A stretch of 64,000 nucleotides of DNA from an uncultured Gammaproteobacteria bacterium (GCA_947259975.1 CAMYOD010000018.1:1-64000); one strand, 5' to 3'; shown: positions 25,021-35,076, counted from the first letter of the stretch. Numbers and translations: made by a program. Notes: generated by a model from the sequence alone, not told the origin.

Positions 25021-26400
25021 ATGACAGGCAAGCTGTTCATAAACACCTTTGGCTGCCAGATGAACGAGTACGATTCCGCGCGTATGGCGGATCTTCTCGC
25101 GGCGTCCCATGGGCTCGAAGTCACCGAGGACCCGGCGCGGGCGGACGTGTTGCTGTTGAATACCTGCTCGGTGCGGGAGAAGGCGCAGGAGAAGGTGTTT
25201 TCGCAACTGGGCCGCTGGCGCGAGCTGAAGGAACTGCGCCCGGAGCTGGTGATTGGCGTCGGCGGTTGTGTCGCCAGCCAGGAGGGTGAGGCGATCCTGG
25301 CGCGTGCGCCTTATGTGGATATGGTGTTCGGCCCACAGACCCTGCACCGTCTGCCGCAGATGCTGGATGCGGTTTGGTCGCAACACCGCCCCGCGGTGGA
25401 TGTCAGTTTCCCGGAGATCGAAAAATTCGATGCGCTGCCGGCACCACGCAGCGACGGTGTACGTGCCTTCGTGTCCATCATGGAGGGCTGCAGCAAGTAC
25501 TGTAGCTTCTGTGTCGTGCCCTATACCCGGGGCGACGAATTCAGCCGGCCGTTCGACGATGTACTTGTCGAGGTTGCGCGGCTCGCGGAGCAGGGCGTGC
25601 GTGAGGTTACACTGCTCGGCCAGAACGTGAACGCCTATGCCGGCGCCATGGCCGATGGTGACGTCGCTGATCTGGCCCTGCTGATCGGCTACGTGCGCGA
25701 GATCTCCGGTATCGAGCGAATTCGCTTTACTACTTCGCACCCGGTGCATTTCTCCGACAGTATGATTCAGGCGTATGCGGACACGCTGGAACTTGCGGAC
25801 CATCTTCACTTGCCGGTGCAAAGTGGGTCCGATCGCATCCTCACGTTAATGAAGCGGGGTTACACGGCCGCCGAATACCGCGAGCGTATCCATGCCTTGC
25901 GTGAGGTGCGTCCCAACATCAGTTTGTCCTCCGATTTCATTATCGGTTTCCCCGGTGAGACCGAGGCCGATTTTCAGGCCACCATGGATCTGATCGATGA
26001 TATCGGCTTCGATCAGTCCTTCAGTTTTATCTACAGCGCGCGCCCGGGCACGCCCGCCGCCGATCTGCCCGATGATGTCCCCCTGGACGTCAAGCGGCAA
26101 CGGCTGCAGATTCTGCAAGATCGTATTCGTGCTTTGGCGATGCAGGTCAGCCGACGCATGGTGGGCAGCGAGCAGCGCGTATTGGTGAATGGCCCGTCGC
26201 GCAAAAATGCCGATGAGTTGTCCGGGCGCACGGAGAATAATCGGGTCGTGAACTTTGCCGGCGGCGTGGACCTGGTCGGGCAATTCGTCGCCCTGGAGAT
26301 TACCGAAGCCCTGCCGAACTCGCTGCGTGGCCGGGTTCCGGGCAGCGTCGCCAGCCCGCTTGTTCCAGCCGCACAGGCGCGGTCCCGGCGCCTCGCCTGA
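25021..26400 (+). CDS. miaB: tRNA-2-methylthio-N6-dimethylallyladenosine synthase
   Basis: 459 residues. A radical SAM methylthiotransferase acting on i6A37 of tRNAs reading UNN codons. The N-terminal cluster ligands are Cys12 (FGCQMNEYD), Cys49 (LLNTCSVR) and Cys83 (GGCVASQ); the radical SAM cluster [16 protein letters not shown] has Cys157, Cys161 and Cys164. The C-terminal TRAM domain follows (about 380-445). It heads the run miaB-phoH-ybeY-corC-lnt, a standard gammaproteobacterial order. The 61-base gap to phoH could hold a minor promoter. Confidence 0.96.
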   Translation: MTGKLFINTFGCQMNEYDSARMADLLAASHGLEVTEDPARADVLLLNTCSVREKAQEKVFSQLGRWRELKELRPELVIGVGGCVASQEGEAILARAPYVDMVFGPQTLHRLPQMLDAVWSQHRPAVDVSFPEIEKFDALPAPRSDGVRAFVSIMEGCSKYCSFCVVPYTRGDEFSRPFDDVLVEVARLAEQGVREVTLLGQNVNAYAGAMADGDVADLALLIGYVREISGIERIRFTTSHPVHFSDSMIQAYADTLELADHLHLPVQSGSDRILTLMKRGYTAAEYRERIHALREVRPNISLSSDFIIGFPGETEADFQATMDLIDDIGFDQSFSFIYSARPGTPAADLPDDVPLDVKRQRLQILQDRIRALAMQVSRRMVGSEQRVLVNGPSRKNADELSGRTENNRVVNFAGGVDLVGQFVALEITEALPNSLRGRVPGSVASPLVPAAQARSRRLA

Positions 26401-26460
26401 TCGCGCGATCCCAACGGATTTCGTGTAGACTTAATCCAGGAACCCCCACTTTTTCGTGGT

Positions 26461-27441
26461 TTGAAAGCGCAACAAAAGCCTGTCACCTTCACCTTGCTCC
26501 CGCCGGACAATGAGCGGCTCGCGGGGCTGTGTGGCGAATTGAATTCGAATATTCGCCAGATCGAATCGCAGCTCGATGTCAGTATCGCTCATCGCGGTAA
26601 CGTCTTCAGTATCAGTGGTGGCGCCGAGGCCGCCGAACACGCCGAGAACGTACTGCGCGGACTGTACGCGGATACCGAAGACCATGCCTATCTGAGTGCC
26701 GAGGACGTGCATATGGCGCTGCAGCATGTGCCGGCAGCGCCGGGGGGCAACGAGGATGAAGGCGCGGAAATCACCATTCGTACGCGCAAGACCATGGTGC
26801 GTGGCCGCAATCCGCGGCAGCGTGAATATTTGCGCCATATTATGCGCAACGACGTTACGTTCGGTATCGGGCCGGCCGGTACCGGCAAGACCTATCTCGC
26901 AGTTGCCTGTGCGACACACGCGTTGGAGAACGATGAAGTCAGCCGCATCGTCCTGGTGCGCCCGGCGGTGGAGGCTGGTGAGCGGCTTGGCTTTTTGCCC
27001 GGCGATCTCGGTCAGAAGGTGGACCCCTACCTGCGGCCGCTCTACGATGCGCTGTACGAAATGATGGGCTTCGAGCGTGTCGCCAAGCTGCTTGATCGCG
27101 GCATCATCGAATTGGCGCCGCTGGCTTTCATGCGCGGACGCACCCTCAACGACGCGTTCATCATTCTCGATGAAGCACAAAACACCACCGCCGATCAAAT
27201 GAAGATGTTCCTGACCCGGATCGGATTCGGATCGACCACGGTGATTACCGGCGATATTACACAAACCGATTTGCCGCGCGGACAGCGTTCGGGCCTCAAA
27301 CACGCACTGGAGGTGCTGGCGGATATCGCCGGCATCAGTTTTGTGCATTTCAAACCGCAGGACGTGGTCCGCCATCCGCTGGTGCAAAAAATCGTCGAGG
27401 CTTATGCAGTGGCTGATCGGCACGAAGACCCGGATCAGTAA
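26461..27441 (+). CDS. ybeZ: PhoH-family ATPase (YbeZ)
   Basis: 326 residues from TTG 26461, the only start that keeps the conserved N-terminus; no strong ribosome binding site is seen. The N-terminal part is a KH-like region (ERLAGLCGELNSNIRQIE), then the ATPase with Walker A GPAGTGKTY at 138-146 and Walker B FIILDEAQNTT near 232-242. YbeZ works with the YbeY RNase encoded next, in rRNA and RNA quality control. Location is the cytosol. Confidence 0.93.
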   Translation: MKAQQKPVTFTLLPPDNERLAGLCGELNSNIRQIESQLDVSIAHRGNVFSISGGAEAAEHAENVLRGLYADTEDHAYLSAEDVHMALQHVPAAPGGNEDEGAEITIRTRKTMVRGRNPRQREYLRHIMRNDVTFGIGPAGTGKTYLAVACATHALENDEVSRIVLVRPAVEAGERLGFLPGDLGQKVDPYLRPLYDALYEMMGFERVAKLLDRGIIELAPLAFMRGRTLNDAFIILDEAQNTTADQMKMFLTRIGFGSTTVITGDITQTDLPRGQRSGLKHALEVLADIAGISFVHFKPQDVVRHPLVQKIVEAYAVADRHEDPDQ

Positions 27442-27462
27442 GTACCGCTCAGCGCCAGCAGC

Positions 27463-27918
27463 ATGAATCTGGAGATATCCGTGCAGAATGCCTCGACATC
27501 CAACGCCGTGCCCGATCCGGCGCGTATTCAATCCTGGGTCGAAGCGGCGCTGGCGGTCCAGGATCGTGCAAAGGTGGAGTTGACGGTGCGGGTCGTGGAT
27601 GAAGCGGAAGCTGCGGAGTTGAATGAAACGTACCGCCATAAACAGGGACCCACGAATGTCCTGTCGTTCCCCTTCGAAGATCCGCCCGGTGTCGAAACCG
27701 GCATACTCGGTGACCTCGTGGTGTGCGCGCCGGTGGTTGAGCGGGAGGCGCATGAGCAGGGTATCGCACTCGAATCGCACTGGGCCCACATGGTTGTACA
27801 CGGTGTCCTGCACTTGTACGGCTACGATCACCTCGATGACGCCGGCGCGCGGGAGATGGAGGCCATCGAATCGCGCACCTTGACCGGCCTCGGCATAGAT
27901 GACCCCTACATGGAGTAA
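27463..27918 (+). CDS. ybeY: Endoribonuclease YbeY, 16S rRNA maturation
   Basis: 151 residues. A zinc-dependent RNase for 16S rRNA 3' maturation and ribosome quality control. The metal-binding HGVLHLYGYDH gives His113, His117 and His123, the exact family motif; TNVLSFPFE and GDLVVCAP are also conserved. An ATG three codons into the gene context follows CAGCAGC without a strong ribosome binding site. It lies 21 bases after ybeZ and 13 before the chosen corC start. Confidence 0.95.
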   Translation: MNLEISVQNASTSNAVPDPARIQSWVEAALAVQDRAKVELTVRVVDEAEAAELNETYRHKQGPTNVLSFPFEDPPGVETGILGDLVVCAPVVEREAHEQGIALESHWAHMVVHGVLHLYGYDHLDDAGAREMEAIESRTLTGLGIDDPYME

Positions 27919-27931
27919 CCACGCAACATTC

Positions 27932-28804
27932 ATGGCAAAAAAAGATACTCACGATCGACCTAGCGGTGCCTGGCAATGGCTCCTACGCCTGCGTCAGGCG
28001 CTTATGTTTACGCCGAAAGACCAACACGAGTTGGTGGATGTGTTCCGACGCTCCCAGCACCGCGGGCTGTTCGGTCGCGACGCGCTCGACATGATGGAAG
28101 GAGTGCTGCAGGTATACGACATGCGCGTGCGTGACATCATGATTCCACGCTCGCAAATGGAGGTGGTGGATCGCAGTCAGCCGGTGGATCAATTCCTGCC
28201 CATGGTCATCGAGACCGCGCACTCACGATTCCCGGTTATCGACGGTGACCGGGACAAGGTCGTGGGCATCCTGCTTGCCAAGGACCTGCTGCAGAACTTC
28301 GACCCGGATCATCAGCAAGGCTTCAATTTGCGCGATGTGCTGCGGCCGCCGATCTTTATTCCCGAGAGCAAACGCCTGAACGTGTTATTGCGCGAGTTTC
28401 GCACCAGCCGTAATCATATGGCGATCGTGGTTGATGAGTACGGCGGTGCCGCCGGTTTGGTCACCATCGAGGATGTGCTCGAACAGATCGTCGGCGATAT
28501 CGAAGATGAACATGACATCGATGAAGTGGAGAGCATGATACTTCCGCGCAACGACAGTGAGTTCGTCGTCAGGGGACATTGCGCGCTGGAAGACTTCAAC
28601 GACTATTTCGATACCGATTTCAGCACCGACGACTACGATACCGTGGCCGGATTTGTGGTCGCGGCATTTGGTCATCTGCCACGACGTGGCGAACATGTCG
28701 AAGCGCATGGCTTTCGCTTCGAGGTGTTGCACGCGGACAGCCGGCGTGTCCATCTGCTAAAGACGGAGCGTCTGTCGGAGCCCGCCCGCGCCGCCGAGTC
28801 TTAG
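27932..28804 (+). CDS. corC: CorC/HlyC-family protein with CBS pair
   Basis: 290 residues from ATG 27932, the same length as E. coli CorC; an ATG at 27899 overlaps ybeY and is less likely. It holds two CBS domains (RVRDIMIPRSQMEVV, then DVLRPPIFIPESKRLNVLLREFR and MAIVVDEYGGAAGLVTIEDVLEQI) and a C-terminal CorC_HlyC domain (FNDYFDTDFSTDDYDTVAGFVVAAFGHLPRRGE). It lacks the membrane CNNM domain. The family is linked to Mg and Co efflux; in this gene order it may also support Lnt. Confidence 0.92.
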   Translation: MAKKDTHDRPSGAWQWLLRLRQALMFTPKDQHELVDVFRRSQHRGLFGRDALDMMEGVLQVYDMRVRDIMIPRSQMEVVDRSQPVDQFLPMVIETAHSRFPVIDGDRDKVVGILLAKDLLQNFDPDHQQGFNLRDVLRPPIFIPESKRLNVLLREFRTSRNHMAIVVDEYGGAAGLVTIEDVLEQIVGDIEDEHDIDEVESMILPRNDSEFVVRGHCALEDFNDYFDTDFSTDDYDTVAGFVVAAFGHLPRRGEHVEAHGFRFEVLHADSRRVHLLKTERLSEPARAAES

Positions 28805-28888
28805 CGGCGGAAATTCGATACACGATGCAGCAGAGTCCAGACGTGTTCGATTACGCGCCGTTACGCTATCTCCAGATCGTCGCCTGAT

Positions 28889-30406
28889 ATGGGTCTGCCG
28901 CCGCAGGGAGGTCTGCGTAATCTGCTTGCGCTTGGCGCCGGTGTACTATTACCGCTGGGCTTTGCGCCGTTTTACCTGTTTCCACTCGCGTTTGTCGCGC
29001 TCGTAATATTGTTTGCCTTGTGGGCTCCGGCGCGACCCCTGCGCGCCGCGCTCGATGGCTTGTTATTTGGTCTCGGCATGTTCGGGCTCGGCGTAACGTG
29101 GGTTTACGTCAGCATGCACGACTTCGGTAACATGTCGGTTCCGCTCGCGGGCTTCGCCGTGTTCCTGTTCATCGTTCTGCTGGCACTGTATCCGGCTCTC
29201 CTGGGTGCCTTGCAGGCGAGCCTCAGCCGCGTCCACGGCCTTTGGCGCTACGCCTTTCTTTTGCCGGCCCTGTGGGTGCTGTTCGAATGGATACGCAGTT
29301 GGCTGTTGTCCGGATTTCCCTGGCTTAGTCTCGGTTACAGTCAGATCGATACGCCGCTCGCGGGTCTGACCGCCTGGTCAGGCGTTTACGGTGTGAGTCT
29401 CGCGACCGCAGTCAGCGCCGGGTTGCTGGTGTTGGCGCTACGCGGTGGTCGCGCACGCGCGGTATCCAGTGTCGTCGTGCTGCTGACAATCTGGGTCGCC
29501 GCCGGGCTCCTGGGGCGAGTGGCATTTGTCGAGCCGTTGGGGACACCGATCCAGGCGGCCTTGGTTCAGGGCAACATTCCGTTACAGCGCAAATGGTCGC
29601 CGGCAGATCGGCAGGCCATTCTCTCGCAATACCGTCGCATGACCGCGGACGCACGGGGCGCGGATCTTGTGGTCTGGCCCGAAGGCGCGGTCCCCGCTTT
29701 CCTGCAGCAACTTTCACCGGACTATCTGCAGGCCCTGCGTGAGGACGCGCGCGCACGGCGTGTGGGCCTTGTTTTCGGCGTGCTCGAACGCGCCGACGAC
29801 ACATCCGCGACTGATGTCTATTACAACAGCGCGGTTTTGCTCGGCCGCGAATTGCACGTCTATCGCAAACAACACCTGGTACCGTTCGGCGAGTATTTGC
29901 CGTTTCGTTGGCTGTTGGGCTGGTTCATCGACAATTTCCAGATTCCGATGTCGAATTTTTCGCCCTGGCCGCAGGAACAAGGTGCGGTGCCACTTAGTGG
30001 GCATGCGCTCGGCGTCAGCATTTGTTACGAAGATGCGTTCCCGGAAGAGATTGCACGTGCCTTGCCGGCGGCGTCTTTTCTCGTCAATGTGAGTGAAGAC
30101 GCCTGGTTCGGAAATTCCATCGGGCCGCATCAGCGTCTACAGATGGCTCGGCTACGGGCGATCGAAACCGGACGACCCATGCTGCGCGCATCCAACACGG
30201 GCATTTCCGCGGTGATCGATCATGCGGGTGAGATCGTCGCGCAAGCGCCACAGTTTCAGCAGACCAGCCTGCGCGCCACGATCCAGCCGATGCAGGGCAC
30301 CACACCCTATGTGCGGTTTGGCAACAGGACCGTCCTGGGGCTTATCTTTGTGATGTTGGCGGCCGCACTGGTCGCGACCTATCGGCGCGCCGGGCGCCGG
30401 AGCTAG
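28889..30406 (+). CDS. lnt: Apolipoprotein N-acyltransferase
   Basis: 505 residues. The inner-membrane enzyme that adds the third acyl chain to lipoproteins, so that LolCDE can pick them up (lolB is at 19595). About seven hydrophobic segments fill residues 10-210 and one more ends the protein. The nitrilase-fold domain has the catalytic triad Glu265 (VVWPEGAVP), Lys327 (YRKQHLVPFGEYLP) and Cys379 (GVSICYED). The ATG has no ribosome binding site and follows a short open frame that ends one base earlier. Confidence 0.95.
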   Translation: MGLPPQGGLRNLLALGAGVLLPLGFAPFYLFPLAFVALVILFALWAPARPLRAALDGLLFGLGMFGLGVTWVYVSMHDFGNMSVPLAGFAVFLFIVLLALYPALLGALQASLSRVHGLWRYAFLLPALWVLFEWIRSWLLSGFPWLSLGYSQIDTPLAGLTAWSGVYGVSLATAVSAGLLVLALRGGRARAVSSVVVLLTIWVAAGLLGRVAFVEPLGTPIQAALVQGNIPLQRKWSPADRQAILSQYRRMTADARGADLVVWPEGAVPAFLQQLSPDYLQALREDARARRVGLVFGVLERADDTSATDVYYNSAVLLGRELHVYRKQHLVPFGEYLPFRWLLGWFIDNFQIPMSNFSPWPQEQGAVPLSGHALGVSICYEDAFPEEIARALPAASFLVNVSEDAWFGNSIGPHQRLQMARLRAIETGRPMLRASNTGISAVIDHAGEIVAQAPQFQQTSLRATIQPMQGTTPYVRFGNRTVLGLIFVMLAAALVATYRRAGRRS

Positions 30407-31072
30407 TCAGCGCAATTCCTGCCAGCCGGAGCGCCTGCGCCGGCGCAGCCCCGGCAGCAACAGCCCGAGAAGGATTCCGCCGGCCAGGACACCGGACCCG
30501 ATCAGGAACCATTTACGCTGGTCGCTGCTTTCCAGAGTACGATTTCTCGCGTGTACTTCCTCGAGCTGTTGTTCCAAAGAATCAATGCGCTGTTCCAGTT
30601 CCTGGTTCTTGTTGGCCAGTTCGACCGGCCGTGCCGCAACCTTGCGTAATTGCTCCAGTTCCTGTTGCGCATTTGTTGATGCGGACTCCAGCCGATCACG
30701 CTCCTGCATCATCTTGCGCGCCTCGCCGCTGATACCGGAGAGCTGTTCTTCCAGTTTGCTGTTCTCCGTCTGCAGTCGCTTGATTTTACGCTGGGCCGAC
30801 GCGAGCTGGTCGCGCGCGATTGGTCGATCGGTGAGATAGCGACGCAGTACCCAGCCCTCGGTGCCGTCCTTGAGGCGTACCTTGACGTAGCCGCGCTCGC
30901 CCTCTTCGACAACTTTCATCGCCGTGCCGGACTTGAGTTCACGCAAAATCTTGAAACCGGTTCCCTGGCCGTTACGCAAGGTGATAATCAATTCGTCGCT
31001 GACATAGCTCGCCGCATATGTCATGCCAGGAGTAAACAAAAGGATCAGGGCCAGCGCCCGCAGGATAGACAT
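30407..31072 (-). CDS. SH3-domain membrane protein with coiled coil (YgiM/TIGR04211 type)
   Basis: 221 residues. A signal peptide (1-21, ending TYAA) is followed by a bacterial SH3 domain (about 25-83: ITLRNGQGTGFKILRELKSGTAMKVVEEGERGYVKVRLKDGTEGWV), a long coiled coil (about 95-185) and a single C-terminal membrane segment (WFLIGSGVLAGGILLGLLLPGL) with an RRRRR stop anchor. The SH3 part should face the periplasm. E. coli YgiM has the same order; its role is unclear. It is 12 bases downstream of mgtE on the same strand and converges with lnt, their stops adjoining. Confidence 0.88.
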   Translation of the reverse strand: MSILRALALILLFTPGMTYAASYVSDELIITLRNGQGTGFKILRELKSGTAMKVVEEGERGYVKVRLKDGTEGWVLRRYLTDRPIARDQLASAQRKIKRLQTENSKLEEQLSGISGEARKMMQERDRLESASTNAQQELEQLRKVAARPVELANKNQELEQRIDSLEQQLEEVHARNRTLESSDQRKWFLIGSGVLAGGILLGLLLPGLRRRRRSGWQELR

Positions 31073-31084
31073 CGTTGTAATTCC

Positions 31085-32440
31085 TTAGACGAGAAAAATT
31101 GCCGCCAGACCGAGAAAGGCGACGAAACCTACTACATCGGTGACAGTTGTTAATGCGACGCCGCCGGCCAACGCCGGGTCAATTCCGAATCGGCGAAAGA
31201 CGAACGGCAACAGGACCCCTGACAGCGCCGAAAAGACAAGATTGATTATCATTGCCACGGCGATAATAAGTCCGAGATGGTAATCATGGAACCATAATGT
31301 GGCGACGAGCGCCACAACCGCCGCCCAGATGAGACCATTCAGCCCGCCGACCAGAAGTTCCTTGCGCAATACCCGGCGCGCATTGCTGCTAGTGATGGTG
31401 CCCATTGCAAGTCCTCGAATGACGATGGTCAGCGTCTGCGTGCCCGCGTTACCACCCATGCTGGCGACGATGGGCATGAGCACCGCCAGGGCCACCAGCT
31501 GGCCGATGGTCTCCTGAAACTGACCGATGGCCCACGAGGCAATGAATGCGGTAATCAGGTTGACCCCCAGCCAGACGGCGCGACCGCGCGTGCTCTGTGC
31601 CACCGGCGCGAAGATATCTTCTTCTTCGCTCAAACCCGCGCGTGCCATCACCGAGTGATCCGCTTCGTCACGAATAACGTCCACTACGTCATCCACCGTA
31701 ATGCGGCCAAGCAAACGCTTTTCCTCGTCGAGCACCGGGGCGGTAATCAAGTCGTATTTCTCAAATGCCGATGCCACGTCCGCATTCGTGGCCATGGCAT
31801 CGAAACTGAAAGTCTCGCGCTCCATTATCTCGCCGACCCGCCTGGTATCCTCGTTGATCAGGAGGTCGGAAAGCAGCAAGCTGCCGGTCAAACGGCCGTC
31901 ATGATCGATGACGAACAGCCGATTAGTGTATTCAGGAAGTTCGCCTCGCCGCCGCAGGTAACGAATGATGGCGGCAAGCGGAAGATTCTCGCGCACGGTG
32001 ATGGTGTCCACATTCATCAGACCGCCGGCGGTGTCTTCAGGATAAGAAAGCACAGTATGCAGCTGCTCCCGCGACGCGCGGTCCATCACGAACATGATCT
32101 CCGCGGTGACCTCATCGGGCAGCTCGGGCAAAAGGTCCGCGATATCGTCGGTATCGAGTCCACGAACCGCGGTGACCAGTTGCGGACTATCCAGCTTGCT
32201 TATGAGGTCGGCACGTACACCGTCGGAGACTTCGAGCAGGATTTCGCCCATGTTTTCCGGGGCGACCTTTGACCAGACCTTGAAACGTTGCTCAGGCGGC
32301 AGGGCTTCCACGAGGTCTGCGATGTCGGCCGGGTGCAGCTCGGCGACGAGCTCGCGGATCTCGTCGTGGGCGGTGCGGTCCAGCGCATCAACCACGGCCT
32401 CGAGGTGATCGACTTGCTCTTCGGGGGTTTCGCTGGTCAT
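31085..32440 (-). CDS. mgtE: Magnesium transporter MgtE
   Basis: 451 residues from ATG 32440 (MTSETPEEQ), the usual MgtE start; the frame stays open upstream to 32566 but that part looks non-coding. Order: N domain (IRELVAELHPADIADLVEALPPEQR), two CBS domains (GGLMNVDTITVRENLP and VGEIMERETFSFD) and about five membrane helices from residue 310 with SMGGNAGTQTLT, the ion-pore signature. In the family the CBS region closes the channel when Mg is plentiful. It shares direction with the SH3 gene downstream; 211 bases separate it from ptsI upstream. Confidence 0.95.
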   Translation of the reverse strand: MTSETPEEQVDHLEAVVDALDRTAHDEIRELVAELHPADIADLVEALPPEQRFKVWSKVAPENMGEILLEVSDGVRADLISKLDSPQLVTAVRGLDTDDIADLLPELPDEVTAEIMFVMDRASREQLHTVLSYPEDTAGGLMNVDTITVRENLPLAAIIRYLRRRGELPEYTNRLFVIDHDGRLTGSLLLSDLLINEDTRRVGEIMERETFSFDAMATNADVASAFEKYDLITAPVLDEEKRLLGRITVDDVVDVIRDEADHSVMARAGLSEEEDIFAPVAQSTRGRAVWLGVNLITAFIASWAIGQFQETIGQLVALAVLMPIVASMGGNAGTQTLTIVIRGLAMGTITSSNARRVLRKELLVGGLNGLIWAAVVALVATLWFHDYHLGLIIAVAMIINLVFSALSGVLLPFVFRRFGIDPALAGGVALTTVTDVVGFVAFLGLAAIFLV

Positions 32441-32651
32441 TGCAGGATTGAGGCCGGAGTTAAATTCCAGCCCAGAGTGTAGTGGCTGCCACGCATTTCG
32501 CAAAATGCCACGCCGGTCACTCGGACACGATGTTGATACGAATCCTGCAGATGTATTCGCCAGCACATATCGGCGTAAGGCTCCGCGCGGCGGGCGGATC
32601 TATGTTTCGATGGTGGGGAAGTGGGCTGGCGATCGTAGACGCCAGGCGGGA

Positions 32652-34391
32652 TCAATGGTGTGGCGTGGTGTTGATTTTATTCAGGATCGCCTGGACTTCC
32701 GCTCTATCCGTAGCGCGTAAGACCTTCTTCGCCTGCCGCATCAACCGCTGAATCTCGCTTTCGCGGATGACTTTCTTGATCTCGGGCAGCAGTGTCGGGT
32801 CCATGCTGAATGCCCGTAGGCCCATGCCCAGCAGCAGGCGGGTATAACGGATGTCACCGGCCATCTCTCCGCACATGGTCACCGGAATACCGGCGCGTTC
32901 TCCCGCATCGATGGTCATCTGGATCAGGCGCAGGACCGACGGATGCAGCGGGTCGTAAAGGTAGTTGACCGAATCATCCACGCGGTCGATCGCCAGCGTA
33001 TACTGGATCAGATCGTTGGTGCCGATTGAGAGGAAGTCAAGATGTTCGGCAAATAGATCGGCGGCCACCGCCGCGGCGGGAACCTCGATCATGCCACCGA
33101 TGGGGACGCGTGTGCTGAATGCGCGTCCTTCGCGCTTGAGCTCGCTTTTGGTTTCGCGAATCATTTCCAATACCTGGTGCAGCTCGTCCACGCTCGAAAT
33201 CATCGGAATCATCAGTTGCACGCGGCCATGCGCGGAGGCGCGATAGATCGCCCGCAGCTGTGGGCGGAAGATCGTCGGATCATGCAGGCACAACCGCACC
33301 GCGCGTAACCCGAGCGCTGGATTCATGCCGCGCTTTTCCGCGCGGCCGTTCACTTGCTTGTCGGCGCCGATATCCACGGTACGAATGGTTACCGGGCTGC
33401 GACCCATTGACTTGACCACCCGCATATAGGCGGAAAGCTGCTCGGACTCGGTCGGCAAATCGTCCCGGTTCATATAGAGGAATTCGGTGCGGTAGAGTCC
33501 GACTCCGGCCGCCGCGACCTTTTTGGCGCTGCGAATTTCATCCGGCAGCTCGATATTGGCCAGCAATGTGATTCGTTGCCGATCGATAGTCACCGACGGG
33601 CTTTTGCGGATTGCATGCAGTTCCTGACGTAACACCGCGATCCGCCGGATCCGCTGACGGTATTCCTTCAGGGTCTGCTTGTCCGGCCCAATGATAAGCA
33701 CGCCGCGTTTGCCGTCGACGATCAACTCATCGCCGTTTCGGATATAGCGCGCGGCACCGTGCAGGCCGACGATGGCCGGGATGCGCAAGCCGCGCGCAAG
33801 GATGGCCGTGTGCGAGATGGGGCCGCCGAAATCCGTCACAAAAGCGCCGACACTGCGGTGCTTCAGCATCACCGTATCGGCGGGACTCACGTCATCTGTA
33901 ATGACGATGCTTCCATCCAGCGCATCGTCGACTTCCTCATGACTGCTTTCCTGAATATCGAGAAGATTGCGCTGAATTCGATCGACGACCTGTTCGACGT
34001 CCGTCTTCTTGCTGCGGAAATAGGGGTCTTCCATTTGCTCGAAGACCGTCATGAGGGCTTCGCTATGAACTTTGAGCGCCCATTCGGCGTTATAGCCTTG
34101 CTTCTGAATCGTGTCGATCGGTTCCCGTGACAACATCTTGTCGTCAAGGATAAGCAGGTGGGTATCGATGAAGCTCGCTGCTTCAGAGGGCGCATTACGC
34201 GGAATATGGTTGCGGATGTCCTCGAGTTGCACGCGTGCGTTTGCGATACCGGCCTTAAACCGGGCGACCTCGTCCTTGAGATACATCTTCGGCAATACGT
34301 ATTCGGGGATTTCCACGCCGGCGCGTTGCAGAACGTACGCCCTGCCGATCGCAATACCCTTACCCGCCCCCGTGCCGTGCAGTGCAAGCAC
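32652..34391 (-). CDS. ptsI: Phosphoenolpyruvate-protein phosphotransferase (enzyme I)
   Basis: 579 residues from a GTG overlapping the HPr stop (TAGTG). It moves phosphate from PEP to HPr. The phosphorylated His194 is in GGPISHTAILARG, the PEP site IGTNDLIQYTLA is conserved, and Cys507 in VTMCGEMAGD is the C-terminal proton donor. There is no N-terminal GAF domain, so it is the plain EI type rather than PtsP. With no sugar permease nearby, the chain probably serves regulation through the EIIA proteins encoded in this unit. Confidence 0.94.
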   Translation of the reverse strand: MLALHGTGAGKGIAIGRAYVLQRAGVEIPEYVLPKMYLKDEVARFKAGIANARVQLEDIRNHIPRNAPSEAASFIDTHLLILDDKMLSREPIDTIQKQGYNAEWALKVHSEALMTVFEQMEDPYFRSKKTDVEQVVDRIQRNLLDIQESSHEEVDDALDGSIVITDDVSPADTVMLKHRSVGAFVTDFGGPISHTAILARGLRIPAIVGLHGAARYIRNGDELIVDGKRGVLIIGPDKQTLKEYRQRIRRIAVLRQELHAIRKSPSVTIDRQRITLLANIELPDEIRSAKKVAAAGVGLYRTEFLYMNRDDLPTESEQLSAYMRVVKSMGRSPVTIRTVDIGADKQVNGRAEKRGMNPALGLRAVRLCLHDPTIFRPQLRAIYRASAHGRVQLMIPMISSVDELHQVLEMIRETKSELKREGRAFSTRVPIGGMIEVPAAAVAADLFAEHLDFLSIGTNDLIQYTLAIDRVDDSVNYLYDPLHPSVLRLIQMTIDAGERAGIPVTMCGEMAGDIRYTRLLLGMGLRAFSMDPTLLPEIKKVIRESEIQRLMRQAKKVLRATDRAEVQAILNKINTTPHH

Positions 34392-34660
34392 TACTCGTCC
34401 TCACCGAAGCGATCTTCGACCAACTGCACCAGTTCGGTGATGGCCTGCTGTTCGTCTGCACCCGCCGCACGAAGCTTCAACTCCGAGCCACGCCCCGCCG
34501 CGAGCATCATGATGCCCATAATACTCTTACCGTTGACTTCCGTGCTGTCGCGAATGACGGTTACGTCACTTTCGAAACGCGACGCGAGACTGACAAATTT
34601 CGCCGCCGCACGCGCATGCAGGCCCAGTTTGTTTATGATCGTAATATCGCGGTTGATCAT
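34391..34660 (-). CDS. ptsH: HPr-type phosphocarrier
   Basis: 89 residues. The phosphocarrier between EI and the EIIA proteins. Phosphorylated His15 sits in KLGLHARAAAKFV. Ser46 lies in NGKSIMGIMML, the target site of HPr kinase, whose gene (hprK) is three genes upstream. The gene overlaps EIIA (ATGA) and ptsI (TAGTG), so all are coupled. It could be called NPr by context. Confidence 0.93.
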   Translation of the reverse strand: MINRDITIINKLGLHARAAAKFVSLASRFESDVTVIRDSTEVNGKSIMGIMMLAAGRGSELKLRAAGADEQQAITELVQLVEDRFGEDE

Positions 34661-35076
34661 GCCGCATCACTTCCCGTGGCGGTCGGATGGTTGCTGGCGG
34701 AAATGATTCCTTCGCCACCGCCGCTAACTGCCTTGCGCACGAGTTCTGTCAGCGGTAGCTGGCGGTGGTTGAGGACACGTAAAAACATGGGTAAGTTGAC
34801 GCCGGAAACCAGTTCCACCTCACCCGAACGCACAAATGCGCAGGCACCGTTGGTATGGGACGCGCCAAAGATGTCCGACAGAATCAGTATGCCGTCGGCT
34901 CCGCTAAGTGACCGTAAGCGATCGCGCAGATCCTCGATGATGTCCTCGACGTTACGCTCGGGATCGTCAACCGCGACGATCTCGACATTGGTCGGCCGCT
35001 GGCCAAGGATATGTGTGGCCGACGCGATCAGGCCGGTGCCCAGGGCCTCGTGGGCGAGGAGTATTACTCCAATCAT
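34657..35076 (-). CDS. PTS EIIA component, mannose type
   Basis: 139 residues. The first lines MIGVILLAHEALGTGLIASA hold the phosphorylated His9 of the mannose-family EIIA. The second conserved loop reads SDIFGASHTN where sugar transporters have DLFGGTPxN. There is no IIB domain, linker or membrane partner, so it is a free regulatory EIIA. Such genes are typical of the proteobacterial rapZ/hprK cluster; the target is unknown. It overlaps rapZ upstream and ptsH downstream by four bases each. Confidence 0.9.
   Translation of the reverse strand: MIGVILLAHEALGTGLIASATHILGQRPTNVEIVAVDDPERNVEDIIEDLRDRLRSLSGADGILILSDIFGASHTNGACAFVRSGEVELVSGVNLPMFLRVLNHRQLPLTELVRKAVSGGGEGIISASNHPTATGSDAA

Noticed and set aside
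26431-27933. A 500-codon open frame on the minus strand across ybeZ and ybeY
   Set aside because: The plus strand carries intact Walker and HGxLHLxGYDH motifs; the antisense frame has no recognisable domain and arises from GC-rich codon usage.
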